This document shows, one piece after another, positions 18,106 to 27,553 of a stretch of 60,161 bases of DNA. The notes below the pieces were generated by a model. The model saw only the letters and a program-made list of their open reading frames with translations. It was not told the origin of the DNA and did not search any database. The stretch is from NCBI GenBank assembly GCA_031292555.1, contig JARLGV010000054.1:1-60161 (forward strand), read 5' to 3'. This stretch comes from Fimbriimonas sp. (GTDB taxonomy: Bacteria; Armatimonadota; Fimbriimonadia; Fimbriimonadales; Fimbriimonadaceae). The translations under genes and the position numbers were made by a program. Each line of letters begins with the position of its first letter. Position 1 is the stretch's first letter.

Positions 18106-18927
18106 ATGAGCGAAGACAAGGTACTTCTGTTCATTCCCGGCTATAACTGCGCACCTCAGATCGTTCGCGTGCTGCGTAAACTTAAGGATCTGCCCGCGGG
18201 TTTGATCGCGGAAGCACTGGTCCTCGACAATCGGAGCAATGACGACACGGTTACGGCGGGAATCGGCGTTCTGCCCGAAATCGAGAATCTCGCACTTCGA
18301 GTGGCGAGGAATCGAGCCAACTACGGCTTGGGTGGATCGCACAAGGCGGCATTCCAGTATGCGAACTCACACGGGTTCACTCATGTGATTGTGTTACACG
18401 GGGACGACCAGGGCGATATCGGCGATATCGTGCCGATCTTGCAGGCAGGAGAACACCGCCGGTTCGACGCCTGTCTTGGCTCACGATTTATGCGCGGTTC
18501 CCAGGCGCCCGGATATTCGAAGTTCCGGATCTTTGGCAACCGAGTCTTCAACTTGCTCTTCTCGGCCGCCTCCGGCCGTCGGGTGACCGACCTCGGATCG
18601 GGACTGAATATCTTTGCGCGATCGGTTTTCGCCGACCCGGATCTCGAACGGTATTCGGATGACCTGCGGTTCAACTGCTACCTCCTGCTCGGCCTCGTGG
18701 ACAAGCGAAGAACATTCCGCTTCTTCCCAATCACCTGGCGCGAGGAAGATCAAGTCTCGAACGTCCGCCTGTACTCCCAAACCGTGAAGACGCTTGAGAT
18801 CGTGCGGCAGTACGTGTTGTCGCGACACTCCTTTCGCTCGGAGGATCATCGTGCCGCCCCGATAGATGCATATGGTTTCGACATTATGGGCCAGACCGCG
18901 AGTTGCGAGGAGAGCCATGCCGGTTGA
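18106..18927 (+). CDS. Family 2 glycosyltransferase
   Basis: A 273-residue GT-A-fold enzyme. The N-terminal strand LLFIPGYNCA, the VLDNRSNDDT motif and LHGDDQGDIGD (metal-binding DxD-type motif near residue 100) place it in GT2, near dolichyl-phosphate mannose synthase-like enzymes. VTDLGSGLNIFAR is a typical acceptor-side segment. No membrane helices follow, so it is likely cytoplasmic and may load a lipid carrier. The ATG at 18106 follows an AGAGG ribosome site. A 223-bp gap precedes it; the gene overlaps the next by 11 bp, so translation is coupled. Confidence 0.85.
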   Translation: MSEDKVLLFIPGYNCAPQIVRVLRKLKDLPAGLIAEALVLDNRSNDDTVTAGIGVLPEIENLALRVARNRANYGLGGSHKAAFQYANSHGFTHVIVLHGDDQGDIGDIVPILQAGEHRRFDACLGSRFMRGSQAPGYSKFRIFGNRVFNLLFSAASGRRVTDLGSGLNIFARSVFADPDLERYSDDLRFNCYLLLGLVDKRRTFRFFPITWREEDQVSNVRLYSQTVKTLEIVRQYVLSRHSFRSEDHRAAPIDAYGFDIMGQTASCEESHAG

Positions 18928-19657
18928 CTTGGTGATGCCGATGGCCGGCCGTGGGTCGCGATTCCTCACGAATGGCGACCGGCGCCCGAAGCCGCTCATC
19001 GACTTGGAGGGGCGACCGTTCTTCTGGTGGGCAGTAGAGAGCGTTCGCCGTTCGATGGGCCTTGGACAGACCGTATTCGTCGTCCTTCAGGAGCACGAGC
19101 GAGAGTGGCGCATTTCGGAACGAATACGAAGTTACTACCCGAACGCCGAAGTGGTCGCACTCCCCGACGTGACGAAGGGGGCGGCCGAAACGGCGGCGAT
19201 CGGTCTTCGAATTTTGGACGGCCGAGGACCGGTCGCCGTCAACGATTGCGATCACGCTTTTGTGGCAGGGGACCTAAACGCGACGGTCACTGAATTGTCC
19301 AATGGCAGTGCCGGCGCCTTGCTGACGTTTCGAGCCGATAGCCCTGCGTATTCCTACATTCGTCTGGACGAGCGGGACCGCGTGACTGGAACGGTTGAAA
19401 AGCAGGTGGCGAGTCCGTACGCCATCGCGGGCTGCTATCTATTTGCCTCGCCGAAGGTCTATCTGGAGCAATTCTCGACCTATGCGAAGGAGTGCGACTA
19501 CGAGGAGCTGTTCATCAGCGGCATCTACAACGGTCTCTTGAACGACGGCGAATCGGTCGCCTGGAATGTGCTCACCGACCACTTCGCGTTTGGGACGCCC
19601 AAGGAATTTGAGACCGTACGCTTGCGGATGGTCGACCGGATCGGGGGTTGGGTTTGA
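18917..19657 (+). CDS. Sugar-phosphate (or similar) nucleotidylyltransferase
   Basis: A 246-residue NTP_transferase-family enzyme. ATG at 18917 has GAGGAGAG upstream and gives MPVDLVMPMAGRGSRF, a variant of the GxGxR nucleotide loop, followed by RRPKPLIDLEGRPFFWW with the catalytic Lys. VNDCDHAF holds the metal-binding Asp. It would activate a phosphorylated compound with NTP. The following two genes encode a kinase-like fusion and a HAD phosphatase. That trio (kinase, nucleotidyltransferase, phosphatase) is used elsewhere to attach phospho-substituents or recycled sugars to surface polymers, which is inference here. It overlaps the next gene by TTGA. Confidence 0.8.
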   Translation: MPVDLVMPMAGRGSRFLTNGDRRPKPLIDLEGRPFFWWAVESVRRSMGLGQTVFVVLQEHEREWRISERIRSYYPNAEVVALPDVTKGAAETAAIGLRILDGRGPVAVNDCDHAFVAGDLNATVTELSNGSAGALLTFRADSPAYSYIRLDERDRVTGTVEKQVASPYAIAGCYLFASPKVYLEQFSTYAKECDYEELFISGIYNGLLNDGESVAWNVLTDHFAFGTPKEFETVRLRMVDRIGGWV

Positions 19658-21576
19658 CCGATCTCTGGGATGCCCATCGATTCAGTCTGTTTCTCGGCGC
19701 AGCGCTGCTTCTCTTGATGGGACATGTCGTCCGCGCGACCCGAATGACGTCGCTCTATCCGGCCAACTCGCGAGTCCGGGGGTTTGACCTTTTGCTTGGA
19801 CTGACGCTGGGTTACTGCGTGAACACGTTGGTGCCTGCCCGATTGGGGGAGCTTGTGCGCGTGCTCTATGTCGGTAAGCGGTGCCGGATGCGTTACGCCT
19901 ATGTGGCGGCGACGGTGATTTGCGAGCGGCTCTCCGATGCATTGGTTCTTGGGCTGCTGGCGGTTTGTCTCCTGTCGGTCGATGTGCTTCCCGCCTCCAT
20001 GCTCGACCTAACCTTGAGCTTCCTCATCGCATGCGCTTCCGGAATCGCAATTGCCGTTTTGGTCCATCGGTCGGCACTAATGAGGCGTACCGTGTGGCAA
20101 GGAGCTTCGCTGTTCAACACGGGGGTCTGCCACGGCATTCTCGATCTCGCCTGGAGTTACGCCGAACTGGTGACGAGTCGGCAGATGCTGCGCTGGCGGT
20201 TCCTGTCGCTTACCGTCGTGATGTGGCTGCTTTACGGCCTGTCGTTCCTCGTTTTTGGGCTGGCGGCCCATACGGAGTTGGGCACCGTCGCGACCGAGAT
20301 GCTCGGGACGCCACTTCACTCGCTCTGGGACGAGGCGATCCACGGCCGGTTGGCGGGCGAGCAAGTGCTGTTTATTGCGTTTGCGATCCTGCCCGTCTTT
20401 GCCATCCTTCTGATCGGCTTGTTCCGCGAGCAGAACTCGTTCCTAAGGGTCTGCAGCGCGTTGTTTCGGGGGCACTTTCTCAACTGGGACGCCGGGGCAG
20501 CGCTTGTCGGCGAGCATTTCAAGGACCGCGCCGAATACGACGTCTTCCTGCGGTCGACCTTTGCCAAAGACGACCCGCGTATCAGCGGGTTCGGACTCAA
20601 TGCGATTGAAGATGCCGTCGTCCATCGGCTCTTCCAGGGTGGCTCGGGAGCCGTTACCGCCCTCGTAGAAGCGGATTCGAAGATGATCATCCGCAAGTAC
20701 GCGGTGGGTGATCTGATGGGGAAGCTGGAGCAACAGGTCCAGTGGCTGGACGCCTATCAACTGGATCTGTCGCTGGTCGAGATTGTCGGCGAGCGTGTGG
20801 ATCAGGGCTTCTACCGGTACGACATGCCCTATTCGCCGGATGCCGTCGACTTCTACGATGTGATCCACACCGCGCCGATTGAGAAGAGCGCCCGGATTCT
20901 TTCGGACGTGGTGTCGTCCGTTCATGAGTTTCACCTTCGCCATCAGCGAGGAAAGGCATCCGAAGGAGAAGTTGCTCAGTACCTTCAGGAGAAGGTCGTC
21001 AAGAACGTCGCCACCGTCCTGCGCTTTGTTGGCGACGTTCTTCCTGGAGAGAAATACACCCTGAATGGCAAGGAATTCGATCTGCGGCAGTGGCAGAGTC
21101 TGCAGGATGTCGACTGGCTGATGGGTCAAGTCGACGATCGGAGCCGGGCGGTGATTCACGGCGACCTGACTATCGAGAACGTGATCGTAGACCCGAATCG
21201 ACCATGCGGTTGGTTCTTGATCGACCCGAACACCGGAAACGTCTTCGATACTCCGTTCATCGACTGGGCGAAGCTGAGCCAATCGCTCCATCTCGGCTAC
21301 GAGGGGTTGAACCGGGCAGGGGCGTGTACGCTCAACGGTTGCGACTTGTCCCTCGCGATGATGCGCTCCCACGCCTACGAGCAGCTCAATGAGCTCTACG
21401 GACGAGCATTAGGTGCAACGGTTGGTTCAGGTTGCCAACGCGAGATTCGCTTTCACGAGTTGGTCAATTACGTCCGGCTGGTTCCGTACAAGATCCGTCA
21501 GAGCCCGGGGAAGGGCTTGACCTTTTTCGCGTGCACGAGCATGCTCTTGGCCGCCTATGTGGAGGATTACGGATGA
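19654..21576 (+). CDS. YbhN/LPG-synthase-like membrane domain fused to APH-type kinase
   Basis: A 640-residue protein. The N-terminal ~270 residues have six to eight membrane helices with NTLVPARLGELVRVLYV, the signature of the LPG_synthase_TM/YbhN family. The C-terminal ~300 residues form an aminoglycoside/choline kinase-like fold: an ATP-site Lys in KMIIRKY, the catalytic loop VIHGDLTIENV (Asp near 504) and the metal Asp in FLIDPNTGN (near 524). TTG at 19654 overlaps the previous TGA and has GGGGG six bases upstream; TTG at 19648 is an alternative. The fusion suggests phosphorylation at the membrane of a small molecule, perhaps for the adjacent nucleotidyltransferase. The stop overlaps the next start by ATGA. 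Confidence 0.78.
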   Translation: MTDLWDAHRFSLFLGAALLLLMGHVVRATRMTSLYPANSRVRGFDLLLGLTLGYCVNTLVPARLGELVRVLYVGKRCRMRYAYVAATVICERLSDALVLGLLAVCLLSVDVLPASMLDLTLSFLIACASGIAIAVLVHRSALMRRTVWQGASLFNTGVCHGILDLAWSYAELVTSRQMLRWRFLSLTVVMWLLYGLSFLVFGLAAHTELGTVATEMLGTPLHSLWDEAIHGRLAGEQVLFIAFAILPVFAILLIGLFREQNSFLRVCSALFRGHFLNWDAGAALVGEHFKDRAEYDVFLRSTFAKDDPRISGFGLNAIEDAVVHRLFQGGSGAVTALVEADSKMIIRKYAVGDLMGKLEQQVQWLDAYQLDLSLVEIVGERVDQGFYRYDMPYSPDAVDFYDVIHTAPIEKSARILSDVVSSVHEFHLRHQRGKASEGEVAQYLQEKVVKNVATVLRFVGDVLPGEKYTLNGKEFDLRQWQSLQDVDWLMGQVDDRSRAVIHGDLTIENVIVDPNRPCGWFLIDPNTGNVFDTPFIDWAKLSQSLHLGYEGLNRAGACTLNGCDLSLAMMRSHAYEQLNELYGRALGATVGSGCQREIRFHELVNYVRLVPYKIRQSPGKGLTFFACTSMLLAAYVEDYG

Positions 21577-22136
21577 AAAGTCTGCGCGCCGTCCTGGTTG
21601 ACATGGACGGCACCCTCGCGAGCACGTCGGAGGCGAACTGGGTCGCCTACGGCCGTGCGCTTTACGAAGCCGGGGTCGTCCTCTCCAGAGAGCAGTTTCT
21701 GGAACGAGCCCGGTCAAGAAACTGGCGAGAGTTTCTGCCCGAGATCCTGGAGGAGTTCGACGTCGAGGCGGACCCGGCCGCGATTGCGCACCGCAAGACC
21801 GAGATCTATCGCACGCTTCTAGATACCGTCTCGGTTAACTGGCCGCTCGTTCGACTGCTCGAAGCGCTGCGTCCCCATATGGCAACCGCGTTAGTGACGA
21901 CGGCGTCCGCGGCAAGCGTGGAAGCCCTGTTGCGCGTTCACGGCCTTGCCCGCCATTTCGACCTCGTGGTGACGGGCGACGATGTCCGGCGGCACAAGCC
22001 GGATCCGGAGGCGTTTGAGATCGCGGCGTCGCGCCTTGGAGTCGAGCCGGACGAATGTTTGGTCTACGAGGACTCGGATGAAGGCGTAACCGCCGCCAAC
22101 CTGTTCGGAGCGCATGTCATCCGGATCGTGCTCTAG
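21573..22136 (+). CDS. HAD-superfamily phosphatase, beta-phosphoglucomutase-like
   Basis: A 187-residue HAD hydrolase starting at ATG 21573 (ATGA overlap with the kinase fusion). VLVDMDGTLAST has the nucleophile and acid Asp, LVTTASAAS is motif II, RRHKPDPEAF contains the motif III Lys and VYEDSDEGVTAAN is motif IV. The alpha-helical cap between motifs I and II fits the phosphoglycolate phosphatase/beta-phosphoglucomutase type. Substrate not known; with the adjoining kinase and nucleotidyltransferase it probably belongs to one small-molecule activation route. Confidence 0.85.
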   Translation: MKSLRAVLVDMDGTLASTSEANWVAYGRALYEAGVVLSREQFLERARSRNWREFLPEILEEFDVEADPAAIAHRKTEIYRTLLDTVSVNWPLVRLLEALRPHMATALVTTASAASVEALLRVHGLARHFDLVVTGDDVRRHKPDPEAFEIAASRLGVEPDECLVYEDSDEGVTAANLFGAHVIRIVL

Positions 22137-22189
22137 TTGCTGAGGGCCATAATCGGAATAGGCAACCAATACCGGGGCCTTACAGTGCC

Positions 22190-23746
22190 GTGACACAACC
22201 TGCCGAAGCGAAATCGTTCGACGAACAGGGATCGAAACTCTTTCGATCTCGCCGATTCGAGGAGGCGTCTCGTTGCTTTCACGAGGCCTCGCGTTTGGCG
22301 CCAGATGTCGCCATCTACGTAGAGCACTTAGGGATGGCCTATTTGGTATTGGGACGGAACTTGGAGGCAGAAGACGCTTTCAAGCGAGCACTCAAAATCC
22401 AGCCAGACAGCTTTGGCAGTCTGCTGCACCTTGGCTGCATCGCCCAAAACAAGGGGCGTCAAAGTGCTGCCGAATCGTATTTCGCTCAAGCAATCGGGGC
22501 CAAGCCGGATTCGGTAGAGGGCCGGCTTCGATGGGGCGTCGCACTGCTGCAGTTCGGTGACGTCGCTCGAGCGGAAGAGCAAAGCCGCATCGCGATCGGC
22601 TTGAAGCCAGACGCGGCCGACTGCTATGAGCTTCTTGCGAGTGTGCTGGCTCAGAAGGGCGATTCGATTGGCGCCGTCGAGGCCTTTGAGAAGGCGCTGA
22701 GCCTGGGACCTCGAGACCCTGCCTCCGTGATCCACGGCATCGTCTCGAATAAGAAGGTAGGGGATGCAGATCGTCCACTCGTCGACTCGATGCGGACCGC
22801 GTTGGCGTCCGGCTCGGTGCCCGAGCCAAGTTCGCTGATCCTGCATGTCGCTCTCGGGAAGTCGTTGGACGACCTCGGCGATTACGAGGGCTGTATGCGC
22901 CAGTTCGGCGAGGCTCGAAAGATCGCCGGACGCCGACCGGGCGTCAGGCGTCTCGATCGAGCCGAGCGCGACGCCACCGTGCGAAATTACCGAACATTCT
23001 TTCCCAAGGAGGTTTTCGAGCAGTTCGGGCACTGGAACGAAAGCGAGTTGCCCGTCTTTGTGGTCGGCATGCCTCGGTCCGGAACGACGCTGCTTGAGCA
23101 GGTCCTCTCAAGCCACCCCGATATCGCAGGAGCCGGGGAAATCGATTTCTGGCGGACTTCGCCGATCGTGGCGGACCCTCGCCTCGTTTTTGAGGCGCCG
23201 GTGGCGACCGACCAGGCGAGCCGATACTTGAAAGTCCTTGCCGGGCTCGCCGGAGGCCGTGCCCGCGCGATCGACAAGACCTTGCCGAACTACGCGCTGT
23301 TGGGACCCTTGCACATTCTGTTTCCCAAGGCGAGATTCATCCACTGCCGTCGCCACCCGGTCGATACGTGTCTGTCGATCCTGATGAACACGCTTCTTCT
23401 TGCGGATCCGCCGGAGTACGTCTATGACCTGGGCGACATGGTGTATGCCTACCGGGCGTACCTGCAGCAGATGGAGCATTGGCGTCAGGTTCTGCCCGGA
23501 AAATGCTTACTCGAACTCGACTATGAGGATCTCGTGACCGATCGGGAGGGCCAGGCAAGGCGCATCGTCGAGTTCTGCGGCCTGCCCTGGAACGACGCAT
23601 GCCTGCACCATGAACAGAACGACCGCCCGGTGAATACGCCGAGCAAATGGCAGGTCCGCCAGCCGCTGTATGGCACGTCGGTCGAGCGATGGCGTCGCTA
23701 CGAACCCTGGCTCGGCCCGTTGCGGGACTTGCTCGACGGCGCTTAA
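22190..23746 (+). CDS. TPR-sulfotransferase
   Basis: A 518-residue protein with a GTG start at 22190. Residues ~8-175 hold four to five tetratricopeptide repeats (e.g. HLGMAYLVLGRNLEAEDAFK and the next Cys-containing repeat). From ~275 on is a Sulfotransfer_3-type domain: VVGMPRSGTTLLEQVL is the 5'-phosphosulfate-binding loop, IDKTLPNY and IHCRRHPVDTCLS match the 3'-phosphate-binding segment, and LLELDYEDLVTD is the conserved end. It would transfer sulfate from PAPS to a protein or glycan held by the TPRs. It ends the surface-glycan set, so a sulfated glycan is plausible. Confidence 0.87.
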   Translation: MTQPAEAKSFDEQGSKLFRSRRFEEASRCFHEASRLAPDVAIYVEHLGMAYLVLGRNLEAEDAFKRALKIQPDSFGSLLHLGCIAQNKGRQSAAESYFAQAIGAKPDSVEGRLRWGVALLQFGDVARAEEQSRIAIGLKPDAADCYELLASVLAQKGDSIGAVEAFEKALSLGPRDPASVIHGIVSNKKVGDADRPLVDSMRTALASGSVPEPSSLILHVALGKSLDDLGDYEGCMRQFGEARKIAGRRPGVRRLDRAERDATVRNYRTFFPKEVFEQFGHWNESELPVFVVGMPRSGTTLLEQVLSSHPDIAGAGEIDFWRTSPIVADPRLVFEAPVATDQASRYLKVLAGLAGGRARAIDKTLPNYALLGPLHILFPKARFIHCRRHPVDTCLSILMNTLLLADPPEYVYDLGDMVYAYRAYLQQMEHWRQVLPGKCLLELDYEDLVTDREGQARRIVEFCGLPWNDACLHHEQNDRPVNTPSKWQVRQPLYGTSVERWRRYEPWLGPLRDLLDGA

Positions 23747-24074
23747 CCGGTGACTTGTGGCCCGTTTGCCATGTGTCTCACGCCAGCCTCTTCCGATCCT
23801 CACCCATTGTAAAGATACTCTTCAAGGAGAGCCCGGGCAATCACTGCTCGAGGCACACGGCCTTTCCACTACCGGACCATCGACCGCGATGCGCTTCCAG
23901 GTGCCTCCGACCTTTTCGTTAGCTGCATCGTGAAGAAGCATCACCTTCGTAGCTGCAGGACGCTTCGTTTCAGCCGAAATGTGGGTATGGACAAGATCGA
24001 GGAGATTTCGCGTAGCCCGTCTGCAAGCGGCTTGGCGTGCACCTACTCGTTCGCTGGAATCGACAATCTGCTTG
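23747..24074. other. Intergenic stretch after the TPR-sulfotransferase gene
   Basis: About 328 bp between the converging sulfotransferase gene and the minus-strand secreted protease-like gene. I see no gene with a ribosome site or family motif, no clear hairpin with T-tract and no repeat matching others in the window. Confidence 0.4.
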
Positions 24075-25973
24075 TCAATTCCGCTGTTTGGCCGCGTTGG
24101 GCTTCAGCAGCGCGTCGGGCAGGCGTAAAGTGAAGTCGCCGAGTAGGCTCCAAAAGTAGCTTCGCTTGCGCCCGATCCCGTCTTTGGCTAGTTCGGGGTC
24201 TTGGGATTCCACATCGAAGTAGTGCTTCCAGGCTTCGCCGAAGGTGCCGCCTTTGCCGAGGACCTTCCAGAATTCGCGCGGCTCGTCATAGAACACTTTG
24301 CCCCTTCCGACCAGGGCCAGCCCGTTGCCGTACATCATCGTGCATTCGGCAAGCTGCCACCGGGCGTATCCTGGGGCGTTGAAGGGAACGTCCTCGGCGC
24401 CGAGCGGACGCGTGGCCTCGCATCCGGTGTGGAAGTACAGCACGCCGTTAGAGGGCAGCGCCTTGTTCTCGTACAGGGTTCGCAAGAACCCGAACCCCAT
24501 TGTGCCGCCGATGCCTTTCAGCGACGGCACGAGTTTGTTGCCTTCGCGAGTCCAGTACCAAGGCCGTCCGCCCGTTTCGGCTGTGAGTGCGGCCAAGTCC
24601 TTCGGCGCTTCGAACGCGGCCAGGATGGGATTGCTATGGGCTCGAATCTCGCGGACGAGGGCCGGTTCCTTCATCCATTTCGCCAGGTCGGTGATCGTGA
24701 TGTCGGTGTCCAGGAACTCCTTACCGCTCAAGTCCTTCCAGCCAGGCACGTCCCGGCGAAGGTCGTCCAGATCTGAACCTAAGCCGGTTGAAACCGACGA
24801 CGCACCGAGCACGGTTGACGATTTCGCGGACCGGTAGGCATGGTTCCGGGCGAAGTACTGCACCAGAAGCGTTCGTTCCAGCGAAGCCGACGGCACCCAC
24901 GCGTTCATCACATTGGGGACGTGTTGGGCGTCGGCGAACTCGACGGTCTGAGGCATGCCGTTCGGGGCAAGCAGACCTTCGCCATTGACTCCATGGATGC
25001 CTGGATCGGGCACGACGCCGGCGTGGAACGCGTTGATCCGGCTCACGGAGATCTTGGGGAGCCCCAACGGGTTCGGCAGCTTCTTCTCGGCCGCGGTGCA
25101 CTCCTCGTTCGGCTCCGGATCGAATCGGAAACGCTCCTTGTGGCCGCCCAGGGCCTCCTCCGACCAAGGACCGTCCTGCACGAAGAAGAAGTCCTCATAC
25201 CGTTCGGTCTTCTCCTCCCAGTTCTCGGTGATGTCGGAGCCCTTAGGGAAGACCGCGTAGAGGTCGGTTACGTTCATCGGCTGGCGGACATAGATGCCGT
25301 CCCATCGCCCGTCCAGGTCGGCCAGGACGATGTCGGCGGGCGACACCACCGGCTCCGCCACCGCGCGGACCCAGGGTTGTTGGAAGCTGACCTCGGCCTT
25401 GGTGCCGGCGAAAAGCGTGATCGGATCGTCTCGATGCCACGCGTATTGGCGGACCATGAACGCCTGCGGGAAATTACCCACCAAGATGACGCCCTTGAAG
25501 TCCTCTACCTTGAGCCAAAGACGGCGCAGGAAGTCTCGATAGGCGATCAGGGTGAGGCCGTCCTGGTGTTCGGATCCATCGTAGAAGGAAGTCTCCAAAA
25601 CGAATGCGTTCGATCCCCCGATTGCGATGTCCTTGGCGAAGGTCTGGAGCGATGGACGTAGGTCGGCCTGTCCCGACGCTTGCTCAAGCAGCCTCTTCTC
25701 GACGAGAACGACGACCGTGCCGCCTCCCTTGCCCTTCGCCTCGAACCCGCCCTTCATCCGGTCCAGGGTGCGGATCTCAGGTACGCCGTCTTGATCTCGA
25801 TCAAACCCTCGGAACGCCGTCGCGGCCTGGTCGACCTCGCGTACTACATCAGTGAAGGACGAAGCCTTCTTCGCGGGGTCCGTTTGTGCCCAAGACACAA
25901 TCGCAATCGAACTCAGGCCAACGATGAGACAGAGAAGATGAGGACGCATGGGAGTTCGGAGGTTACCTTCCAC
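24075..25973 (-). CDS. Secreted protein, gingipain-like (C25) peptidase candidate
   Basis: A 632-residue exported protein. The GTG at 25973 has GGAG 11 bases upstream; an in-frame ATG at 25949 gives a shorter signal peptide (LLCLIVGLSSIAIVSWAQ). The central part has features like the C25-type caspase-fold: VILVGNFPQAF, IVLADLDGRWDG, then LPKISVSRINAF. A later VREIRAHSNP offers a His and VLYFHTGCEA a Cys, which could be the dyad. These are weak matches and the catalytic pair is inference. FDRDQDGVPEIRTLDR near residue 60 looks like a Ca-binding dockerin-type loop. No neighbour explains its role. Confidence 0.5.
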   Translation of the reverse strand: MEGNLRTPMRPHLLCLIVGLSSIAIVSWAQTDPAKKASSFTDVVREVDQAATAFRGFDRDQDGVPEIRTLDRMKGGFEAKGKGGGTVVVLVEKRLLEQASGQADLRPSLQTFAKDIAIGGSNAFVLETSFYDGSEHQDGLTLIAYRDFLRRLWLKVEDFKGVILVGNFPQAFMVRQYAWHRDDPITLFAGTKAEVSFQQPWVRAVAEPVVSPADIVLADLDGRWDGIYVRQPMNVTDLYAVFPKGSDITENWEEKTERYEDFFFVQDGPWSEEALGGHKERFRFDPEPNEECTAAEKKLPNPLGLPKISVSRINAFHAGVVPDPGIHGVNGEGLLAPNGMPQTVEFADAQHVPNVMNAWVPSASLERTLLVQYFARNHAYRSAKSSTVLGASSVSTGLGSDLDDLRRDVPGWKDLSGKEFLDTDITITDLAKWMKEPALVREIRAHSNPILAAFEAPKDLAALTAETGGRPWYWTREGNKLVPSLKGIGGTMGFGFLRTLYENKALPSNGVLYFHTGCEATRPLGAEDVPFNAPGYARWQLAECTMMYGNGLALVGRGKVFYDEPREFWKVLGKGGTFGEAWKHYFDVESQDPELAKDGIGRKRSYFWSLLGDFTLRLPDALLKPNAAKQRN

Positions 25974-26116
25974 TGTATTTGTATCTCCAAGGATATGGGA
26001 AGTGTCTTTCCGTCAGGGCCTTCCTTCAGTCACCTTCTGAGGCGCAATCTCGACGAATGCTGCGCCTGGTGACTCCTGCGATGATCCTCGTCAGAGGTGA
26101 ATAGCTGCCGAAGCCT

Positions 26117-27064
26117 TCACTTGGCAGGTCGAATCCACTTCGCTTCTTCTAAAACCCAGCGACCTTGTGTGCGGCCAAAGGTGACTTGCAGAGTGTGGTC
26201 GATCTCGAGCTTTGGAGTTTCATCTCGGCAGTCCGAAGTTTCGTTATCTGCGGTGTGGCGGATTTTCAGCAGCGCATGCCACACCAGTCGGCGCACCTCA
26301 GGAGTCACGTACCTGTCGAACTGAACGCGTTGCCGGAGTTCAACCGCCTTGAAGAGGTCGCACAGCGATGCATACGGTGTTTGAATGCGATGGAGGTCGC
26401 TCCGCCAAAGGCGGCCATTGCGAAATCGCCATGCTTCCGAAAAGTTAAGGCGTACACCTGAATGACTCCGTTCGTCGTCGATTGGGTACCTCACTTGGAA
26501 AGTGTCCAGGACGTCCACCGGCCTCCCACTCAAGACCATCCTCCGGTTGTAGTGCCCCTCCCAAGTGTTCTCACCGTGGGTAGTCAGATGCTGGACCTCT
26601 TGCCATTGGCCTTGTCGCAGCGTGAAAACGCGGCCATGGTCTGAAGTCCCAGAACCTCCATCCCATCGAACGAGCGTGAAAAACCGTGCCTTGGACCAAG
26701 CCGCTTGAAGTACTCGGTATGGACCTGCCCCATCCTCGCCGTAATCTCCAGGAAGCAGAATCGGTTCGACCCGCACCTTACCTTGACTTGTGAAGACAAC
26801 GAAGATCGGGTTTGTTGGGCCGAAACTGAGGAGCGTTGAGTCGGGAGTGCCTGTCGGATGAGCAAAGGTAGCCGGCCCTCCAACGAATGCAACGGCCACC
26901 TGATTGACCGCATTTCGGAACCTCTCGCTGTGGAAAGGAGTTGTCTGGAGCGCTTTCGCAAGCCGGTTCCGCAATAACTGGTCAGTGCTTAGCCCGGGAT
27001 GTGCTTGGTGCACCGAAAGCAAGACCAACGCAATGGGGCTCACATAGAGGAATGGGTAGCGCAT
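26117..27064 (-). CDS. Hypothetical exported protein
   Basis: A 315-residue protein if ATG at 27064 is used, which gives a hydrophobic N-terminus (FLYVSPIALVLLSV) that could be a signal peptide; the frame stays open to 27124. No ribosome site is obvious. The rest is soluble, with many beta-strand-like segments (FVVFTSQGKVRVEPILL, RWVLEEAKWIRPAK) and no motif I recognise. It could be a lipid- or ligand-binding exported protein. It lies between two other minus-strand exported proteins but is separated from both by non-coding stretches. Function not assigned. Confidence 0.55.
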   Translation of the reverse strand: MRYPFLYVSPIALVLLSVHQAHPGLSTDQLLRNRLAKALQTTPFHSERFRNAVNQVAVAFVGGPATFAHPTGTPDSTLLSFGPTNPIFVVFTSQGKVRVEPILLPGDYGEDGAGPYRVLQAAWSKARFFTLVRWDGGSGTSDHGRVFTLRQGQWQEVQHLTTHGENTWEGHYNRRMVLSGRPVDVLDTFQVRYPIDDERSHSGVRLNFSEAWRFRNGRLWRSDLHRIQTPYASLCDLFKAVELRQRVQFDRYVTPEVRRLVWHALLKIRHTADNETSDCRDETPKLEIDHTLQVTFGRTQGRWVLEEAKWIRPAK

Positions 27065-27553
27065 GAGATACGCGAGGTTACCAGTCAGTGTCATCAAGGT
27101 CCCGAGACTCCGGCAAACTGACATGTTCCCGGTAGGGTGGCCCGCTTGGAGTGTGAGATTCGTCTGGGATCACACTCATGGGAACGGATTCGGGAGGGCA
27201 CGAGCGGCAAGATGGCACTAGGACAGGGCCGAATCGCCTTTCTAGTATGCGGGCCATAGCCAACCGAGTCTCCGAGTTGCCGCTCCTGAATGACCGATTA
27301 GCTTACGAGACTCTTGGATACGATGAGAGCTGTTCACGGAAGACGATTATCCGCTGGCAGATATGCGAGTTACCTTGCCAGAGGGTCCGACACGGAGTAA
27401 GCACGCTTGAATTCGTCGCCGTGCCCAACGCCAAAGATCACAGAATCGTGGAACCGATGCCCCAATCAATCGCGGGCTCCTAAGTCAGAAGAGGAGGTGC
27501 CCCCACGAGTGGCGTAGCTCCTACCTGATCCGTTGACGTGAGATTTGGAATCG
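27065..27553. other. Intergenic stretch with a dispersed repeat
   Basis: About 490 bp between two minus-strand genes. It includes the N-terminal extension of the hypothetical frame at its left end, and at 27476-27521 a 46-bp copy of a repeat also found at 56382-56427. Other open frames here have no supporting signals. Confidence 0.4.
27476..27521 (+). repeat. 46-bp dispersed repeat, copy 1
   Basis: This stretch aligns without gaps to 56382-56427, 36 of 46 positions being identical. The shared core is GTCAGAAGAGG followed by CCCCACGA and TGGCGTA. A shorter related piece with TGGCGTAGAGCC is at 45349-45360, and GGCGTAGAGCC at 57505-57515. The copies at 45.4, 56.4 and 57.5 kb are each followed within 25-50 bp by a tRNA-3'-end-like GGTGGGCCC; this copy is not. 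Confidence 0.6.
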
